Positions 24,845 through 36,339 of a stretch of DNA of 64,000 nt are shown here, one piece after another. Where the stretch lies: the NCBI RefSeq assembly GCF_901000735.1, contig NC_081542.1, positions 36,638,571 to 36,702,570 of the forward strand, given 5' to 3'. A model generated the notes under the pieces. That model made no database searches and had not been told where the DNA came from. It saw nothing but the letters and a program-made list of their open reading frames with translations. Made by a program: the position numbers and the translations under genes. Each line of letters opens with the position of its first letter. Positions within the stretch are counted from its first letter, which is position 1. This stretch comes from Corylus avellana (lineage: Eukaryota; Streptophyta; Magnoliopsida; Fagales; Betulaceae).

Positions 24845-26235
24845 ATTAATAGATAATAATTGGTATGTTTTAACTCGCAAGTGCACAAGATCAAAACAGT
24901 AGTATAGTGCAGCAAGTATGAGATCGTTCCCACGGAGATTGTTGATTTCGTTTAGAATTGATTAAAATATCAACTTTGTCACTCAATTGATATTATAAAA
25001 ATAAATAAAGATAAAAGATTAAGAAAGGGCTTTGATATCCACCACTAATCATGCTCAAATAATATAACAATATGCCAATACTTTAATCATATTATGAATA
25101 CCTAATGTTTGCCAACCTAAGGGTATGAGTGTATACTCTTTATGCTATAGATTTCCCTAAGCAATGAATTAAGCATGAATGTATACTCTAACTCTTTTCT
25201 TTCTTAAAGGATTTAGCATGGGTGTATACTAAGTTGTTTTTTAAGAAAACATAAATCTATAGAAATCGACAAACACACGGAACTTAGGGCATGGGTGTAT
25301 ACTCCCGGTTTTTCATGTTGATTAACCCATGAACCCGTGAGGAATTCTTTTGTCACTCTATTAAGCCCATGACTTGATCATCCAAACTGACTTAATTAAC
25401 TAATACATACCACATGCATATAATGGCTAATCACACACATATGAGGAATTCAGTAAAACAGGAATTAATCAAGTTAAGCATCACAATATGATTATCACAA
25501 ATGCGCCAATATTGAAATATTAAATAAACATAATTAGGGCTTCAATCTAGTCCTACTAAGTAGTTTAGTTACACATGAGTTTGATGTTAAACATCTTCAT
25601 AAAATAAAATAAAGAGGAAAAGAATAAACCCGAAAACTTGAACTTGAAGTGTTCAAATTCTTCTCCTTCAAATTGTGTGTCTATTCTAAAGGCTTAAGAG
25701 TCTATTTATAGGCCTTAGGAACACTCTAGAAACCCTAAAAATCGTAGCTCTTGCGTTTTAGTTCGCCTAGGATTTTGAAGGAGGGAAAAAGAGGACTTTT
25801 CGGAATAGGGCGCTGTTGCCTGTACCTCACGCACGGGTGTGCTCGTTCCCAGCTCGTGTGTGATCGATCGCAAGACTGCGATCGATCTCCTGTGTTGGGC
25901 ACTCGATCGCAAATGCGACCGAGCCTGCTTCTTGTGCGCACGAGCGTAAGGCTGCACTTGTCTTGGCTTGGACCCCTCTAGTAGTGCGCTTGAGCGCAGT
26001 AACCCTGCGATCGATCGCACTATCAGAACCTTTTGCTTGACTCAAATCTTTTAGCTTTTTCTCAATTTTTGTCCTTTAAGCCCGAGACTTCCAAAATTGC
26101 TTTCTTTTCTTCCAAAAGCCTACAAAAACATAGAAAACACATAAAAGAACTAAAATAGCACAAACTAACAAAATTAAGGACTTAACAAATATAAGTTAAG
26201 GGCTAAAATATGAATATTTTAGCACTTAACAATGG
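24845..26235 (-). mobile_element. Non-coding LTR-like element, copy 2 (inverted)
   Basis: Read on the minus strand from 26235: GTTAAGTGCTAAAATATTC, an array of GCGATCGATCGC-type palindromes (about 25850-26025), then CCTATAAATAGACTC (about 25700) and a tail ending near 24845. The order of parts mirrors copy 1. The overlapping ORFs at 25715-26045 on both strands are caused by the palindromic repeats and are not genes. Confidence 0.45.
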
Positions 26236-27598
26236 GTACTGGGGGAAAGGGGTGGAAACTGGTGATACACTAAATAATTACCCTAAGCCTATTCAAGTAA
26301 CCTCTACATAAAAATAATTGGAGGACTACAAGCTTGCCAAGTGGCAAGAATCCAAGGGATTATTCCATTGAGGGACAACAAATCATTAGTATATGCCACA
26401 TTCCATGTTGGTCCCTTTACCTTTGGCCGTTGCTTTACCATGTCCACTTACCATATTAAAGGCCCTATAAATGAAGACAATGGTCCTTATTACTAGGCAC
26501 ATCGTTCTCTCCTCTCCCACATTCTCTATTTAGCCTTCCCTCAAAGAAGTCTTTATTGACTTAAGTATTGAAGGCTCCACAACCTCGAGACTGGTAGTTT
26601 CAAGTAGCTTTCTAACTTATTTTGTAGGTGGCCCATCGCTAGTCTGAAAATATGCTTTAACACTTAAAATTTTAAAACATACGCATTCCCAAAAATCCCT
26701 AGCTGCAAATGTAATTCAAAGCTGCTCATTTGCCCTAACTAGCTTTGGTACAATTTGCCTAATGACTGGTTAGTGTAAAGTATCTCATAATCAAACAAAC
26801 AGTAAGAAAAAGACGAGAATAAATTAAAGATAGAAATTATGTAAAATATAAAAGAAAAAGTACAAAAAATGTAATCTGAAACAAATGAAGAAGTCTAGTT
26901 GGGTATACTTAGTAGTTATGGTTGTTTGTTAAATAAGGAATCAAAGAATCATCCGATTTGGGGATCGATGATATGTTGGCTTCAATAAGATACAAGACTA
27001 CAACCTAAAATTAGGATTAATAGTCACTGTCACCTACAGGCCCTCGACAACTCTCGTCTCCCCCAGAGAGAGAGAAAAAAAAAAAAAATTAAAAAAAAAA
27101 AATCAACAACTCTCAACTTTTTGGTACAACTCATTTTCATCTTTTTATTTTCTATTTTTTATTATTTTATTATTTTATTATTTTATTATTTTTAATTTCC
27201 TTTTTCCTCTTCTTCTTTCTCACGTTGGTAATCACCTTGATTTTAAGGGGTTTATATCGATCTGCACCCTTTATTAGAACTAAAAGATAGCGAAAAGAAA
27301 AGAATAAAAAAAATGATTTATATATCCAAGTGTGGAGACTCATGAGAGAACCAAGGTTCCCATGAATACCATGATCATATATAGCTTCTTGATTAGATTT
27401 TGGTGCATGACAGAAAGGAAAAAACATATTATCTGTGCGATTTTTCAACCAAAGAAAAATTAAAAAATAATAACAAATCAATTTCTGGATAGAACACGTA
27501 AACGATATATATGTATAAGAATTACTCCACATATTTGTTGTAATCCAAGCATTCTAAATTTCAAATTCTTACAAGAAAAGTTGCTTAGATACAAGGAA
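26236..27598. other. Non-coding; from ~26700 the GLP2 block upstream DNA
   Basis: From about 26700 (..CAAAGCTGCTCATTTGCCCTAACTAGC..) the sequence is a diverged direct copy of the region upstream of GLP1 starting near 9350, showing that GLP2 arose by duplication of a several-kb block. No gene is seen. Poly-A/T runs occur near 27070 and 27160. Confidence 0.5.
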
Positions 27599-27736
27599 TT
27601 AATGGACATATTTTTTTTTTTTGACATGTCCATACAAAGGGAAGGGGAGGGAGGATTCGAACTAGTGACCTCCGCTTTATGAGGCGTGATCTACAACCGA
27701 TTGAACTATCTCTTAGGGACTTAATGGACATATTTT
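27599..27736 (-). mobile_element. tRNA-derived SINE with 16-bp target duplication
   Basis: Between direct repeats TTAATGGACATATTTT (27599-27614 and 27721-27736) lies a minus-strand element. It reads AGTCCCTAAGAGATAGTTC at its head, contains a box B-like GTTCGAATCCTCC, and ends GGACATGTC plus poly(A). Related copies lie at 57283-57391, 49831-49928 and, more diverged, about 48050-48185. Boxes A and B betray a tRNA origin, but the body does not fold as a functional tRNA. Confidence 0.85.
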
Positions 27737-27983
27737 GATTGGATTGGAAGGAAATTACAGTAATTTCCACTAGTGTATGTACCAATTAAGTCTTTTTATT
27801 ACTTCCATTAGTCCATGCGATAATGTTGTAGCGCAAGAAATATTGACTCCTTCTCAAGGCTTTATTACCGTAATGCAAGGAGACTTGAACTTTTCAAAGT
27901 CTCCATTGGGAGACCTATCACACCCTAAAGCAATAATTTTTTACTGTAATGCAGAAGTCACTCTATTATGTTGAATATTACTA

Positions 27984-28188
27984 TAGTGATGTGCCGTGTT
28001 GAAAATTGACACGTTACCAATTGATGATGTGTCAATTTTCGGCACGTCACTAAAGTCTCGGTAGTGACACCCTGATTTTTGACCTGTCACACATGTCGCT
28101 ACTGACATGTTACTAAACTTTAGTGACGTGTTAAGGCCTTTAACATATCACTAATGGGTAGTCAATAAAAATTAAGTTTTTTGTAGTG
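27984..28188. mobile_element. CACTA-type MITE with degraded left end
   Basis: Right end AAGTTTTTTGTAGTG is a CACTA terminus. The inserted ~205 bp is absent from the matching position upstream of GLP1 (..GGTTGAATTACATGAACTTTG.., near 10810). CTA flanks both sides (27981-27983, 28189-28191), fitting a 3-bp duplication. The left terminus (TAGTGATGTGCC) no longer matches CACTAC. Confidence 0.55.
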
Positions 28189-28822
28189 CTAGAACTTTTC
28201 AAAGTTGTTATTTATTTAATTTATTTTTTTTGTGGTTTTCCATTGGGAGACCAATCACTTTAACGCAATAAATTTTTACCTAACATAGCTTTAGACATCA
28301 ACTTCCGTGAAAGGAAGATGCACTCAAAGACAAATATTGTATTAGGTGAAAAGAAAAAGAAAAGATTAAAAGAAAGTTGAATGCTTCCGTTCTCTTAAAA
28401 GAAAGTTTTTCATAAAAAAAGAAAATGTTATTGCATCTTCAGCAATCTAGATTTGAGAGCTTCCTCTGTTGATTGACCAAAGCACTTTCACAAATATGTT
28501 ATGGCAATATTGAAAGTGCCATGGCCCAATCAAAAAATCAGCACTTGTCAAGAATTTCTAGAGGTAAGCGTGAGAAGAAGAAAAAAAAAAAAAGGAACAT
28601 GAGAAGAAGAAACCTAACGAGGTTAACATTATGCAGTAGTTGTTGAAGAACTTCGTACTTGTGTTATTAAATCCATAACCACTGAAGACTTCGTGTGTTT
28701 ACTTTGACACAACCATTGACGAGTTCAGCAGCTGTTGTCTATAAATAGAATGTTTACCATAGAAGGTTTCTCACCCATCACCAAAGCAACATTATAGAAC
28801 AGAAGTTAAGCACAGCTTAGAT

Positions 28823-29580
28823 ATGATGAAAGGAGTCCATTTCCTTGCAATTGTTGCTCTCTTGTCACTGACATCCTCTCTTGTCTCTGCCGAGGATCCC
28901 AGCCCACTTCAGGACATTTGTGTTGCAATTGATGACCCCAAATCTGCCGGTATATATATATACACTAGCATTTAGTTATTTATTTATTTATTTATCAAGC
29001 TTTCGACATATATATACTAACAAAGATTTCTTAACTTCTTGCAGTATTCGTGAATGGGAAATTCTGCAAGGATTTTAAGCTTGCCGAGGCAAACGATTTC
29101 TTCTTCGAAGGGCTTCAAAATCCTGGAAATACAGAAAATCCAGTTGGGTCGAATGTTACTACTGTGAATGTGGACCAAATACGAGGCCTTAACACTCTAG
29201 GCATATCGTTGGCTCGCATTGACTTTGCACCATATGGAGAAAATCCTCCCCACATTCACCCCCGTGGCACTGAGATTCTAGTTGTCCTAGAGGGCTCTCT
29301 GTACGTTGGTTTTGTCACATCTAACCCGGAAAATCGTCTTTTCTCCAAAGTTCTAAACAAGGGAGATGTCTTTGTGTTCCCAATTGGTCTCATTCACTTT
29401 CAATTCAACACGGGACACACCAATGCTATAGCCTTTTCTGGTCTAAGCAGCCAAAATGCTGGTGTTATCACGATAGCAAACGCTGTTTTTGGATCCAACC
29501 CTCCTATCAACCCTGATGTTCTCGCCAAGGCCTTCCAACTTGACCAGAAGATTATTGAATATCTTCAGAAAACATTCTGA
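28823..29580 (+). CDS. Germin-like protein GLP2
   Basis: Exons 28823-28949 and 29045-29580, same exon lengths and intron phase as GLP1, 220 aa. The signal peptide matches GLP1 ([16 protein letters not shown]..) and the mature end starts near AEDPSPLQD. The two disulfide cysteines, box 1 ([12 protein letters not shown]) and box 2 ([11 protein letters not shown]) are intact. It is the most diverged copy, with an intron of only 95 bp against 208 in GLP1. TATA box at 28740-28747. The C-terminal stretch [15 protein letters not shown] is shared with GLP1 but not with GLP3/GLP4. Secreted cupin; enzyme activity unknown. Confidence 0.93.
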
Positions 29581-30769
29581 TGGGTCAACTAGAAAAAACT
29601 TATGAAACGGCTGAGACCTTTGTCATTCAACCATGTTTAACTCATTCCATCATAATGATCGATAATAAAATAAATGGTTGCATATATATGTAACTCTTTC
29701 TAGCTAGAGTTGAGGTATAATATAATATCTCTCTCTCTCTCCATGCCCCGCCTCTCTCTCTCTCTCTCAAAATGAATGGACTAAATTACCAAAATGCTTG
29801 TTTATAAGGTACATCGTACATGGATGCCCTAGAAAAATGAGATCAATCATGAACATTAGCCCAATTACTCCAATCAACACCTAGAAGGGTAGTTGAATAG
29901 ATGTTTACAAAATAACGTGGAATTTAAAACTTTAATCATCACACAATCAATTACCAAATATTTATGAGCTCAATAAAATAATCAACACAAGCATTTGGTG
30001 ACAAGGTAAAAACCTTTGTAAAAAAGAACTTTTCAAAAGTAAAACTATTTCAGAGCAGTCAAACCCCAAAACTCATCCAATATAAAAGAATTCAATTATT
30101 ATTAGGATGTACTAACAAAAATTTACCGTATATAGTAGCTCTAGAACCTTTGGGTACAATTGTTTCTTTCGAGCTTCCTCTTACAATCCCGAAACACCGG
30201 TGGTTGAAGGTTTTATCTGAAAAACATGGTTGTGTGGTTCAACAAAAATCTCTCTAAGAGATGAATGCTTTAGGAACAATAAAACCTTTCTTAGCACAAA
30301 GCTCTATGGCCTAAAGGTGTGTCTATGGACGTGCATGGAGAAGCCTTTTATAGACTTGAAAAACTTTGGTCTCCAAGCACACAATCGGATCCTTCATTTG
30401 ATGTAATTTTTAAGTCGGTGTTCGAAGTGAACCATAAGCAGTTTGAGCGAGCATAGGGTTATATATGTCGAAACCAAGAATTTCTATAGTGGCGTGTTCG
30501 AACTAACTTAGAACGAGACTTGGGGACGAGCTATTCTTTGAATCGTGTGCCATTGCTAGGGTTGCTCGGTGTCGCCGCTGTGTTGCAACACTTTTTGAAA
30601 TTTTTATAAAAACATTTCTCAACAAAATACTTCCAAAATTTTACCAAACCAATTTTCAACTTTTTTCAAATGTGACCTCCATCAAATTAATTTTCAATTT
30701 TTACCATTTTCAAAACTCAAAAATACTTCTTAAAATTTTACCAAACTAGCCCATATTTGTATCTTTTCA
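29581..30769. other. GLP2 3' flank and non-coding DNA
   Basis: Contains a poly(A) signal region (AATAAAATAAA near 29665), a CT microsatellite (29728-29768) and then AT-rich sequence with no ORF of interest. Confidence 0.5.
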
Positions 30770-31140
30770 AATATATAATACAAATGGACTTTATCATAAA
30801 GGGAAGCATTTCTATACTTTTTTTTTTTTTTTTTTCCGAATCAAATGCGGGAAAAGGTTACAAGGGAGGATCATTTCCCTTCTTTTTTCTTTTTTTTTTT
30901 TGTCGAATCAAATGCGGGAAAAGGTTACAAGGGATGATCATTTCCACTCTTGATCCGAATGAAAAAGAGAATAGAAGATTCTATGGGAATGTTTCAAAAC
31001 ACATGGTTAGAAGCGACTTACGTTGCAAAGCATGTACAAATAGGATTTACTCAGAAAAAAAAGCAAAAAAAGAAAAAGAAATATGTTTTGCTTAAAAAAA
31101 AAAAAGGAAGAAGAAACAGGTTTTATCACATATTCACAGT
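30770..31140 (-). pseudogene. LINE 3' end fragment
   Basis: On the minus strand this resembles the C-terminal tail of plant LINE RNase H-like regions, with a poly(A) tract at its 3' end (T-run 30820-30836 on the plus strand). A 66-bp segment (CGAATCAAATGCGGGAAAAGG..) occurs twice in tandem at 30838 and 30904, each next to a T-run. It is related to the fragment at 33580-33850. Confidence 0.5.
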
Positions 31141-32355
31141 CTAAACCCTAAACATGAGCTAATGTTCTTTTGCCATACCTAGGAAATCTAAGTTTATTTT
31201 GATATAAGAGGGAATTAATTATAAATTAAATAAATTATAAAGACTAATTTTACAATTTTTTTAAAAAAATGGGTTGGATAAGATAATTTGTCATAGCAAC
31301 AGTACAACATGAGGAATTAGGATTCTCTCCATTTCATTTGAATTGAAGAATGTTGAAATATTTTCAATACGTGTGTGTATATATATATATATATTATTTT
31401 GTGTCTTGGGAATATTTTAAATGGAAGGTTTTAAAGAGCATTGAATGAAAGTTGTCCCACATTGAAAAGAGTGAAGATTTTGTTGGCATTTATAAAGTCC
31501 AACAAATTTAAGCTATTAAATGAACTATGCTAGGGTACACCCTAATACATGTCATAGTATAGTACCAAGCACTAGACGCACGCGCGCTTGGTGTGGGCTG
31601 TAGGGCGCTAGTGGCGCCTTGATGGTGCACTTGGCACGAAGCATCGGAGCGATCTGATCATGACCATTTATTTTTGGACGGTCAAGATCATTTGATCTAG
31701 TGGTTTGATCTAAACCGTAGTATGCTTCTTAAGTAGATCCAGTGGTTGGATCTACTGGACTGTTGATCTAACGATTGAGATTAAATAATAAGGATAATTA
31801 TTTAATCTAACAGGCAAATTTAAGTACCAATTGGATTACCGGTTTACAGCAGTTTAATAGCAGTTTATTTTCGAAATTCAAAACAGCAGTTTAATTTCGA
31901 AATTTGAAATTATCTGATCTGTTTTAAGAGATAATTGATTAATCTTTGATAATATACAATTCTCTTTATATCCTTATCTGATTTTTGAAATTTAAAATAA
32001 TTATTTCTTTTTGTCTCTGATTGGAATAGAAAATCTGCACAGAGGTTCCTGGGCTCCATTGTATCCTAGAGAAAAATTTGCTATAACCCCTGTTGTATAC
32101 CAATTTTGGTGGAGGCAAATATTTTCTTAAGGAAAGTAACATTGTAACATACTTTAGGAGCATTTTATTTTCTATATTTTTCTCTATTTGCATAACAAAG
32201 AATATCCAGTCAGTTATAGTAGATGCGTATTTTTGTTCCTTCACTTTGAAGCAGAGAGGATCCTGTTCCGTTCAAAAGTAGATGTGTCAGTAATTAAATG
32301 ATGTGCAAATAAAAATTAGTTTTTGAATTAATATATTCAAAGATTAATTTTTACT
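31141..32355. other. LTR-like non-coding sequence
   Basis: From about 31349 (TGTTGAAATATTTTCAAT) the region has LTR-like features: GTTGTCCCACATTGAAAAG then TTTATAAAGTCC, a GC-rich patch (31570-31650), and a possible end near TTCCGTTCA (32275). A convincing 5-bp target duplication was not found. It may be a solo LTR. No gene. Confidence 0.35.
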
Positions 32356-32534
32356 TCCATATAATTTAATTATATAATAATTATAAATGATCCTACTAAA
32401 TAAATAGCAGTACTCTAAAAAGAAATAGGATGGAAATTTATTTCATATCTACTTTTGAACATGTGAAAAATATTTGTATTTTTAATAATTTTATCCGATT
32501 AAAATGAAATATACCTTTCCTTTTTCTAATTGGA

Positions 32535-32538
32535 CAAG

Positions 32539-32582
<44 letters not shown>
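32535..32582. repeat. (TA)n microsatellite
   Basis: Uninterrupted TA dinucleotide run upstream of the RING-H2 gene. In the inverted copy the run is much shorter (52646-52660), so it differs strongly between the two copies. It also creates a false N-terminal extension (YIYIYI..) in an ORF. Confidence 0.9.
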
Positions 32583-32585
<3 letters not shown>

Positions 32586-32601
32586 CCAGCTATTTTCCCC
32601 T

Positions 32602-33378
32602 ATGGCTACTTTTATTTCCTCACATAATCCTCCTGCGTTGCGCTTACGTTGTCTATTTTCCCCAAACATGGCGTCAAGCGGCAACACCTTCTACGGTTTC
32701 AGATTCAGAGTGTGGCAGGGGCGCCGCCCAAGCCCACCCATCAGCGCGCACCCACACGCGGCGGGTGAGGTTGCCATCGAATTTCGCGTCACCGAGTGGC
32801 AACGAATCGAGAAATTCATCGGCGATGACGACCATCCGGTGTCCATCGTGCCAACGCGATCTCCCACCCGATTGAGAACCTTCTGGGTCCCAAAACACGC
32901 GGTTCTGTTGCGTGATGGTGGAGCTCGCATGTTGTCAGTGCTTTTGGAAGTGGGTGCCCCCGCAGAACACCGCCAAGCCGTATTGCGAGATATCTCAGTG
33001 GCGGCCGCCGGCGGGACGGGAAGTGCGCCGATCGTGGTAGCCCTTGAACACATGACGGTCGTTTCTGAGGAGGTTGATGATGATGATGATGAGTCCGAGG
33101 AGGTTATGGATATACTTTTGAGGGAGTCTATGGCGGTCGATGTGGGCAGACCCATCCCGGCCGCTCGATCTGCAATCGAGCGATTGGAGAAGGTAACCTT
33201 TGAAGATAGGTTGGGGTGGATCGGAGAGTGCATAATTTGCACGGAGGAATTTGAGGGTGGGCTGGAGCTCACTCGGCTGCCGTGCTCCCATGTCTATCAC
33301 GGAGGTTGCATTGTCAAGTGGCTGAAGATGAGTCGCCTCTGTCCCCTCTGCCGCTACCCATTGCCCCCTGTCCATTGA
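32602..33378 (+). CDS. Intronless RING-H2 E3 ubiquitin ligase
   Basis: ATG 32602 gives 258 aa (MATFISSHNPP..); an alternative ATG at 32668 (MASSGNTFYGF..) gives 236 aa and matches the style of the paralogue at 46684. The C-terminal RING-H2 finger has all eight ligands: CIICTEEF, LPCSHVYHGGCIVKWL, CPLC (C-x2-C..C-x-H-x2-H-x2-C..C-x2-C). The finger ends at the C-terminus. An acidic run (DDDDDESEE) and AIERLEKV precede it. Such proteins recruit an E2 and ubiquitinate substrates; substrate unknown. Long antisense frames here (up to 193 codons) are shadows. An inverted, frameshifted copy lies at 51843-52668. Confidence 0.88.
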   Translation: MATFISSHNPPALRLRCLFSPNMASSGNTFYGFRFRVWQGRRPSPPISAHPHAAGEVAIEFRVTEWQRIEKFIGDDDHPVSIVPTRSPTRLRTFWVPKHAVLLRDGGARMLSVLLEVGAPAEHRQAVLRDISVAAAGGTGSAPIVVALEHMTVVSEEVDDDDDESEEVMDILLRESMAVDVGRPIPAARSAIERLEKVTFEDRLGWIGECIICTEEFEGGLELTRLPCSHVYHGGCIVKWLKMSRLCPLCRYPLPPVH

Positions 33379-33579
33379 GATGGGCAAGGATTTTAATTTC
33401 TTATTTGGGGTTTCATTTTCAATTTATTTTTTATACGAATTATGACTTATTATTCAATTTTTGGCTTCTTCATGTTGGATTCCAAATTACTGGAGCAACC
33501 TAATAAAATTGTACAGTTCTCCAAAAAATTCAAGTTTAGTGTTTGTTGTTATTTGGATATATAACATTTATTTTTTTAA

Positions 33580-33850
33580 TTGAATAGGGAAAAAGGGTTA
33601 ATGGGGAGGACTTTTCTATTTTTGATTAGGATGGAAGAAAAAATGTGAGATTTTTTTAGAATGCTTCCAAAAACAAGATGGAAAGCGGCCTACGTACTTA
33701 GTAAGAATATGTGCACGGAAATTTATATTACGAGGCACTTTCAAAGCATTCCAACTTTGCAAAAAGGACAAACCTAATATAAGATCAAAAACGATATTAG
33801 AAAAATTCCAAGAGGGAAAAAGAGATGGAGTATTGGCTAAAATCACAAGA
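33580..33850 (-). pseudogene. LINE RNase H-like tail fragment
   Basis: Minus-strand translation (WNALKVPRNINFRAHILTKY) has the NxRAHxLxK signature seen at the end of plant LINE RNase H-like (RVT_3) domains, followed by an A/T-rich tail. Only the last ~75 codons remain. The inverted duplicate is at about 51250-51570. Confidence 0.65.
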
Positions 33851-34047
33851 AGAGCATTACCCCCTCCAAAAAAAGAGAATCGAAGGCCCAGGATAAAGCC
33901 AACTAAGATGCAAGATGATAGAGATAAAATTTGTATTAGATAGGTTTAAGGGTTAATAGTTGAATTGGAATGAGTGTTTGTGACAAGTAACTTCTGAGTA
34001 GCTGCCAAAATAATATTTGATTATCAATGAGAGTAATGAGTTTAAAA

Positions 34048-34327
34048 AACTAAACTCAAGTGGCAAGGGCCTTGGTCTTGGTGGCATTCTATGGGGTCTA
34101 AAGTTCGAATCCCCTTGAGTGCAAACAATTTCTTGGGGCCAACCCGTTGACGAAGCCGGAATATTACTCAATTCGTGTGGAGAGAGCGCTTTACACGAGT
34201 CCGAGGTTTACTGAAGAAAATGGGGTATACAAAGTGACACTACCTTGGAAGAGTTTCTTGCAATAAAAAAAAAAAAAAAATAATAATAATAACAATAATA
34301 ATAATAAGAAGAAAAAAAAAACAGTAT
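34048..34327 (+). mobile_element. SINE-like element with 11-bp target duplication
   Basis: Flanked by TGAGTTTAAAA at 34037-34047 and 34328-34338. Body starts near CTCAAGTGGCAAGGGCC, has a box B-like AAAGTTCGAATCCCC, and ends in an A-rich tail (34265-34320). A copy occupies the matching place in the inverted A block (about 50590-50865), so it inserted before the duplication. Confidence 0.7.
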
Positions 34328-34483
34328 TGAGTTTAAAACCCCTGTACATGGGATAACTCTCCCAGAATAAGGGTATTAGAGTAAGGCATCATTGGGATTT
34401 GAATGTGGCAAAACAAGCTGAAAACAAAAAAGAACCAAAATTCAAGTTTTTGTGTTTGTTGTAATTTGTTGTCGAGTTTAGGG

Positions 34484-34860
34484 AAAATTACAATTTGCCC
34501 ATCTAAAGTTTGAGGTAATTTTCAATTCGACCTTTAATATTTTAATTTTTGCAATGCACTCTCCTACACTTCCAAATTTTTGCAATTCGACCAATTTTAT
34601 CCAAAAATTCCTATATTGCCCCTATTTTTTTATTTTTTATAAAAAATTAAAAAAAAAAATTCGGGGTGGCTGGCTATCTGACCATTTTTACACCCCAATA
34701 TATATATAAATTAGGGGCAATATAGTCATTTTGGGATAAAATTGGTCGAATTGCAAAAAATTGAAAGTTTGGGGGAATGCATTGTAAAAATTGAAATATT
34801 GGAGGTTAAATTAAAAATCGCCCTACACTTTGGGGGGGTAAAGTGTACCTTTCTCTGAGT
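34484..34860. mobile_element. Foldback element with ~145-bp terminal inverted repeats
   Basis: The left arm (GGGAAAATTACAATTTGCCC.. to ..CCTATATTGCCCC) pairs with the right arm (GGGGCAATATAGTCATTT.. to ..GGGTAAAGTGTACC) around a short centre. Long-TIR MITE, possibly Mutator-derived. The equivalent copy is at about 50058-50445. Confidence 0.7.
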
Positions 34861-35465
34861 CTTATTAATGATTGTCTTTGAATAATACAATGTACTTTAT
34901 GTATCTTTGTTTGGTGAGGACATACTAGTGTCTTCAGTAAGTTGCAGTACTACAACAGTTGCTGTCCAAAATTTTAGTAGTTAATACTATGAACTCGGCT
35001 GGAGCATGTGAACAATTTTGGGCTGCATCTTAACTTAGGATTAGTATATATATTCTTATCTAGTAATGTCATACTCTGCTGTTTTGTTGTTCAAAGCAAA
35101 TTATTTGGGAATTTTGGTTGCCCATCTTACAATTTATACCTAATTGTCACCAACATTATTCTTCTTGCTCTCTAGCTTCTGTTTTGCTTTCATGCTGATC
35201 TCTCTTGCTGTTTCTCATTTTCTGTGGAAAGGTGAAGGTGACCTTAATCAGAATTACCAAGCCATGAACTCAATTTTTACTTTTGAGATATGGGTTGGTT
35301 AATTTATAGGTGTCGAATCCAATTATATTATATCTTCATATCTTTCAGAGTAAAATTCTCTTAGTATGGTTCTATTGTCATTACTCATATCCTTTGGAAA
35401 ACCATCCAACTTGCCTAGCCTTGTTAATGATTGGTGTCAATATTTTGATCATATTTCTTTTATAG

Positions 35466-36110
35466 GAAAAAATATAAAATGGCCCTCCAAACAATCAGCC
35501 AGTTGCAAGTTGGCCTCCCAATGTTCAAAATGTAATAAAGTAGCCTCACGAAGTTCCAAAAAATGTCAAATTGGCCACTCCGTTAGTCAGCACCGTCAAA
35601 TTGGATGAAAAATGCAATACGACGTCATTTTTTGAAGTTAAGTTACTAAAATGCCTTTTTAGGAAAAAAAAAACCAATTTAAAAAAGGCTCCCCAAAACG
35701 ACGTCGTTTGGGTTGAAAAAAAAAAAATTAATTAATTAATTAAAAGCCCCTCCCCCCCCAGAAGCTCAGGGTGGTTTCGCCACGTGGCTTACGAGGGTAC
35801 GCAAGCCACCCCCTAAACCACCCCTTCTAAATTTGTTTTTTTATTAATTTTCTCAAGCCAAGCGACGTCGTTTTTGGGGGCTTTTTTAAATTGATTTTTA
35901 TTTTTCTTTCCAAAAAGGCATTTTAGTAACTTAACCTCAAAAGACGATGTCGTATTGCATTTTTCATCCAATTTGACGGTGCTGACTAACAGAGTGGCCA
36001 ATTTGACATTTGTTGAAACTTCATGAGGCTACTTTATTACATTTTAAACATTGGGAGGCCAACTTACAACTGGTTAATAGTTTGGGGGGCCATATATATA
36101 TATTTTTTTT
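35466..36110. mobile_element. Foldback element with ~210-bp terminal inverted repeats
   Basis: The left arm (AAAATATAAAATGGCCCTCC.. through ..GACGTCATTTTTTGAAGTTAAG) pairs with the right arm (CTTAACCTCAAAAGACGATGTCG.. through ..TTTGGGGGGCCATATA). The centre carries CAAACGACGTCG-type palindromes and a GC-rich stretch. Copy in the inverted A block at about 48770-49350. No coding capacity. Confidence 0.75.
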
Positions 36111-36339
36111 CTCTTTTATATCATCTTACAAATCAACCATTAGATTTGTAGTCTTATGTGGACTCCATATAAGTTAATGGTGGACACCACAAATCTAATA
36201 ATTGATCTATTGAATTGGTAGGAAAATATATGTCAAATATGAAGAACTTATTAACCTATAACATTTCTCCATAAATAATGTAAATATAATTGAAATTGGA
36301 TCTTGTTTTGAAAGCGGATGCTGACAAGACACCCATAAT

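Larger units (their letters stand above)
32356..36339. repeat. A block, left copy of an inverted duplication
   Basis: Matches 48531-52836 in inverse orientation over its whole length: RING gene, LINE tail, SINE-like element and two foldback elements, in the same order. Left edge near the AATTTAATTATATAATAATTATAA stretch (32360); right edge just after GCTGACAAGACACCC, where a CACTA end begins at 36340. Confidence 0.85.

Noticed and set aside
25715..26045. Overlapping ORFs on both strands
   Set aside because: Produced by GCGATCGATCGC palindromes in a non-coding element; no family resemblance.
27615..27720. Possible tRNA gene (boxes A and B)
   Set aside because: Target duplication, poly(A) tail and multiple copies show a SINE; the arms do not form a tRNA cloverleaf.
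32530..32601. N-terminal YIYIYI extension of the RING-H2 ORF
   Set aside because: It is the translated (TA)n microsatellite; the copy in the other arm has a different length.
32691..33387. Antisense ORFs of 193 and 130 codons over the RING-H2 gene
   Set aside because: Shadow frames of a GC-rich coding region; no domain, and the sense strand has the full RING finger.
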